Assembly (NCBI GenBank): GCA_905147135.1
Contig: LR990048.1
Location: 5,130,563 to 5,194,562 of the forward strand
Direction of reading: 5' to 3'
Origin: Blastobasis lacticolella
Taxonomy: Eukaryota > Arthropoda > Insecta > Lepidoptera > Blastobasidae
Length of the DNA: 64,000 nucleotides
This document shows positions 63,901 through 64,000 of the stretch, piece by piece (position 1 is the stretch's first letter; every line of letters begins with the position of its first letter). The position numbers were made by a program, and so were the translations under genes. The notes beneath the pieces were generated by a model. The model made no database searches. It was not told the origin of the DNA and was given only the letters and a program-made list of their open reading frames with translations.

Positions 63901-64000
63901 GTGAGTACTGGGGGGTAACTGGGAATACAGGGTCTCCGAGTGCAAGGTGTTACTTCAGTCGTCCACTCTTGAATGAGTGGCCATGGTTTCGTGATGAAAC
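63901..64000 (+). other. Start of intron 18
   Basis: Begins with the GTGAGT donor of exon 18. The last 25 bases (CCATGGTTTCGTGATGAAAC) resemble the family-1 SINE body (ATCGTGATGAAACCTGC), so a SINE may start at the right edge. Confidence 0.4.

Overview
This is a eukaryotic window, almost certainly from a moth or butterfly (Lepidoptera). The exons are short, GC-rich and phase-matched with GT-AG introns. The AT-rich introns are full of element types common in lepidopteran genomes: tRNA-headed SINEs, jockey- and RTE-type LINE 3' tails ending in simple repeats, foldback MITEs, and mariner relics. There is no bacterial organisation.

Main gene (+ strand, 473 to 63900 and beyond the right edge): a multi-repeat thrombospondin type-1 (TSP1) protein of the THSD7 family. 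I assembled 18 coding exons by hand. They join in one frame, with all 17 exon-exon phases compatible, and give 2,615 nt, or 871 codons plus 2 bases: a signal peptide followed by about 12 TSP1 repeats. The transmembrane segment and cytoplasmic tail expected for the family must lie downstream. Intron 1 is about 41.8 kb; the other 17 coding exons lie within 42330-63900.

Layout: 1-467, upstream sequence ending in a splice acceptor; 468-560, signal-peptide exon; 561-42329, giant intron 1 with SINEs, LINE fragments, MITEs, hairpins and, on the minus strand at 11945-12271, a small intronless ORF resembling the complex I subunit NDUFA7; 42330-52943, exons 2-11, including a (GGGGGA)n tract coding for a Gly-Glu run; 52944-58563, exons 12-13 with recent decayed copies of exon 12 and two unrelated Tc1/mariner relics; 58564-63900, exons 14-18, with a foldback element holding a long intact reverse-transcriptase fragment.

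Most unusual feature: exons of this one gene have repeatedly been copied in tandem into the neighbouring intron. Exon 8 has about 7 decayed part-copies in intron 8, exon 12 has two earlier copies, and the 5' edge of exon 14 is repeated in front of it. The copies range from dead to nearly intact. I found no clearly new molecular system. The best leads are the tandem exon copies, the nested NDUFA7-like ORF, the foldback element with the reverse-transcriptase ORF, and three strong hairpins.
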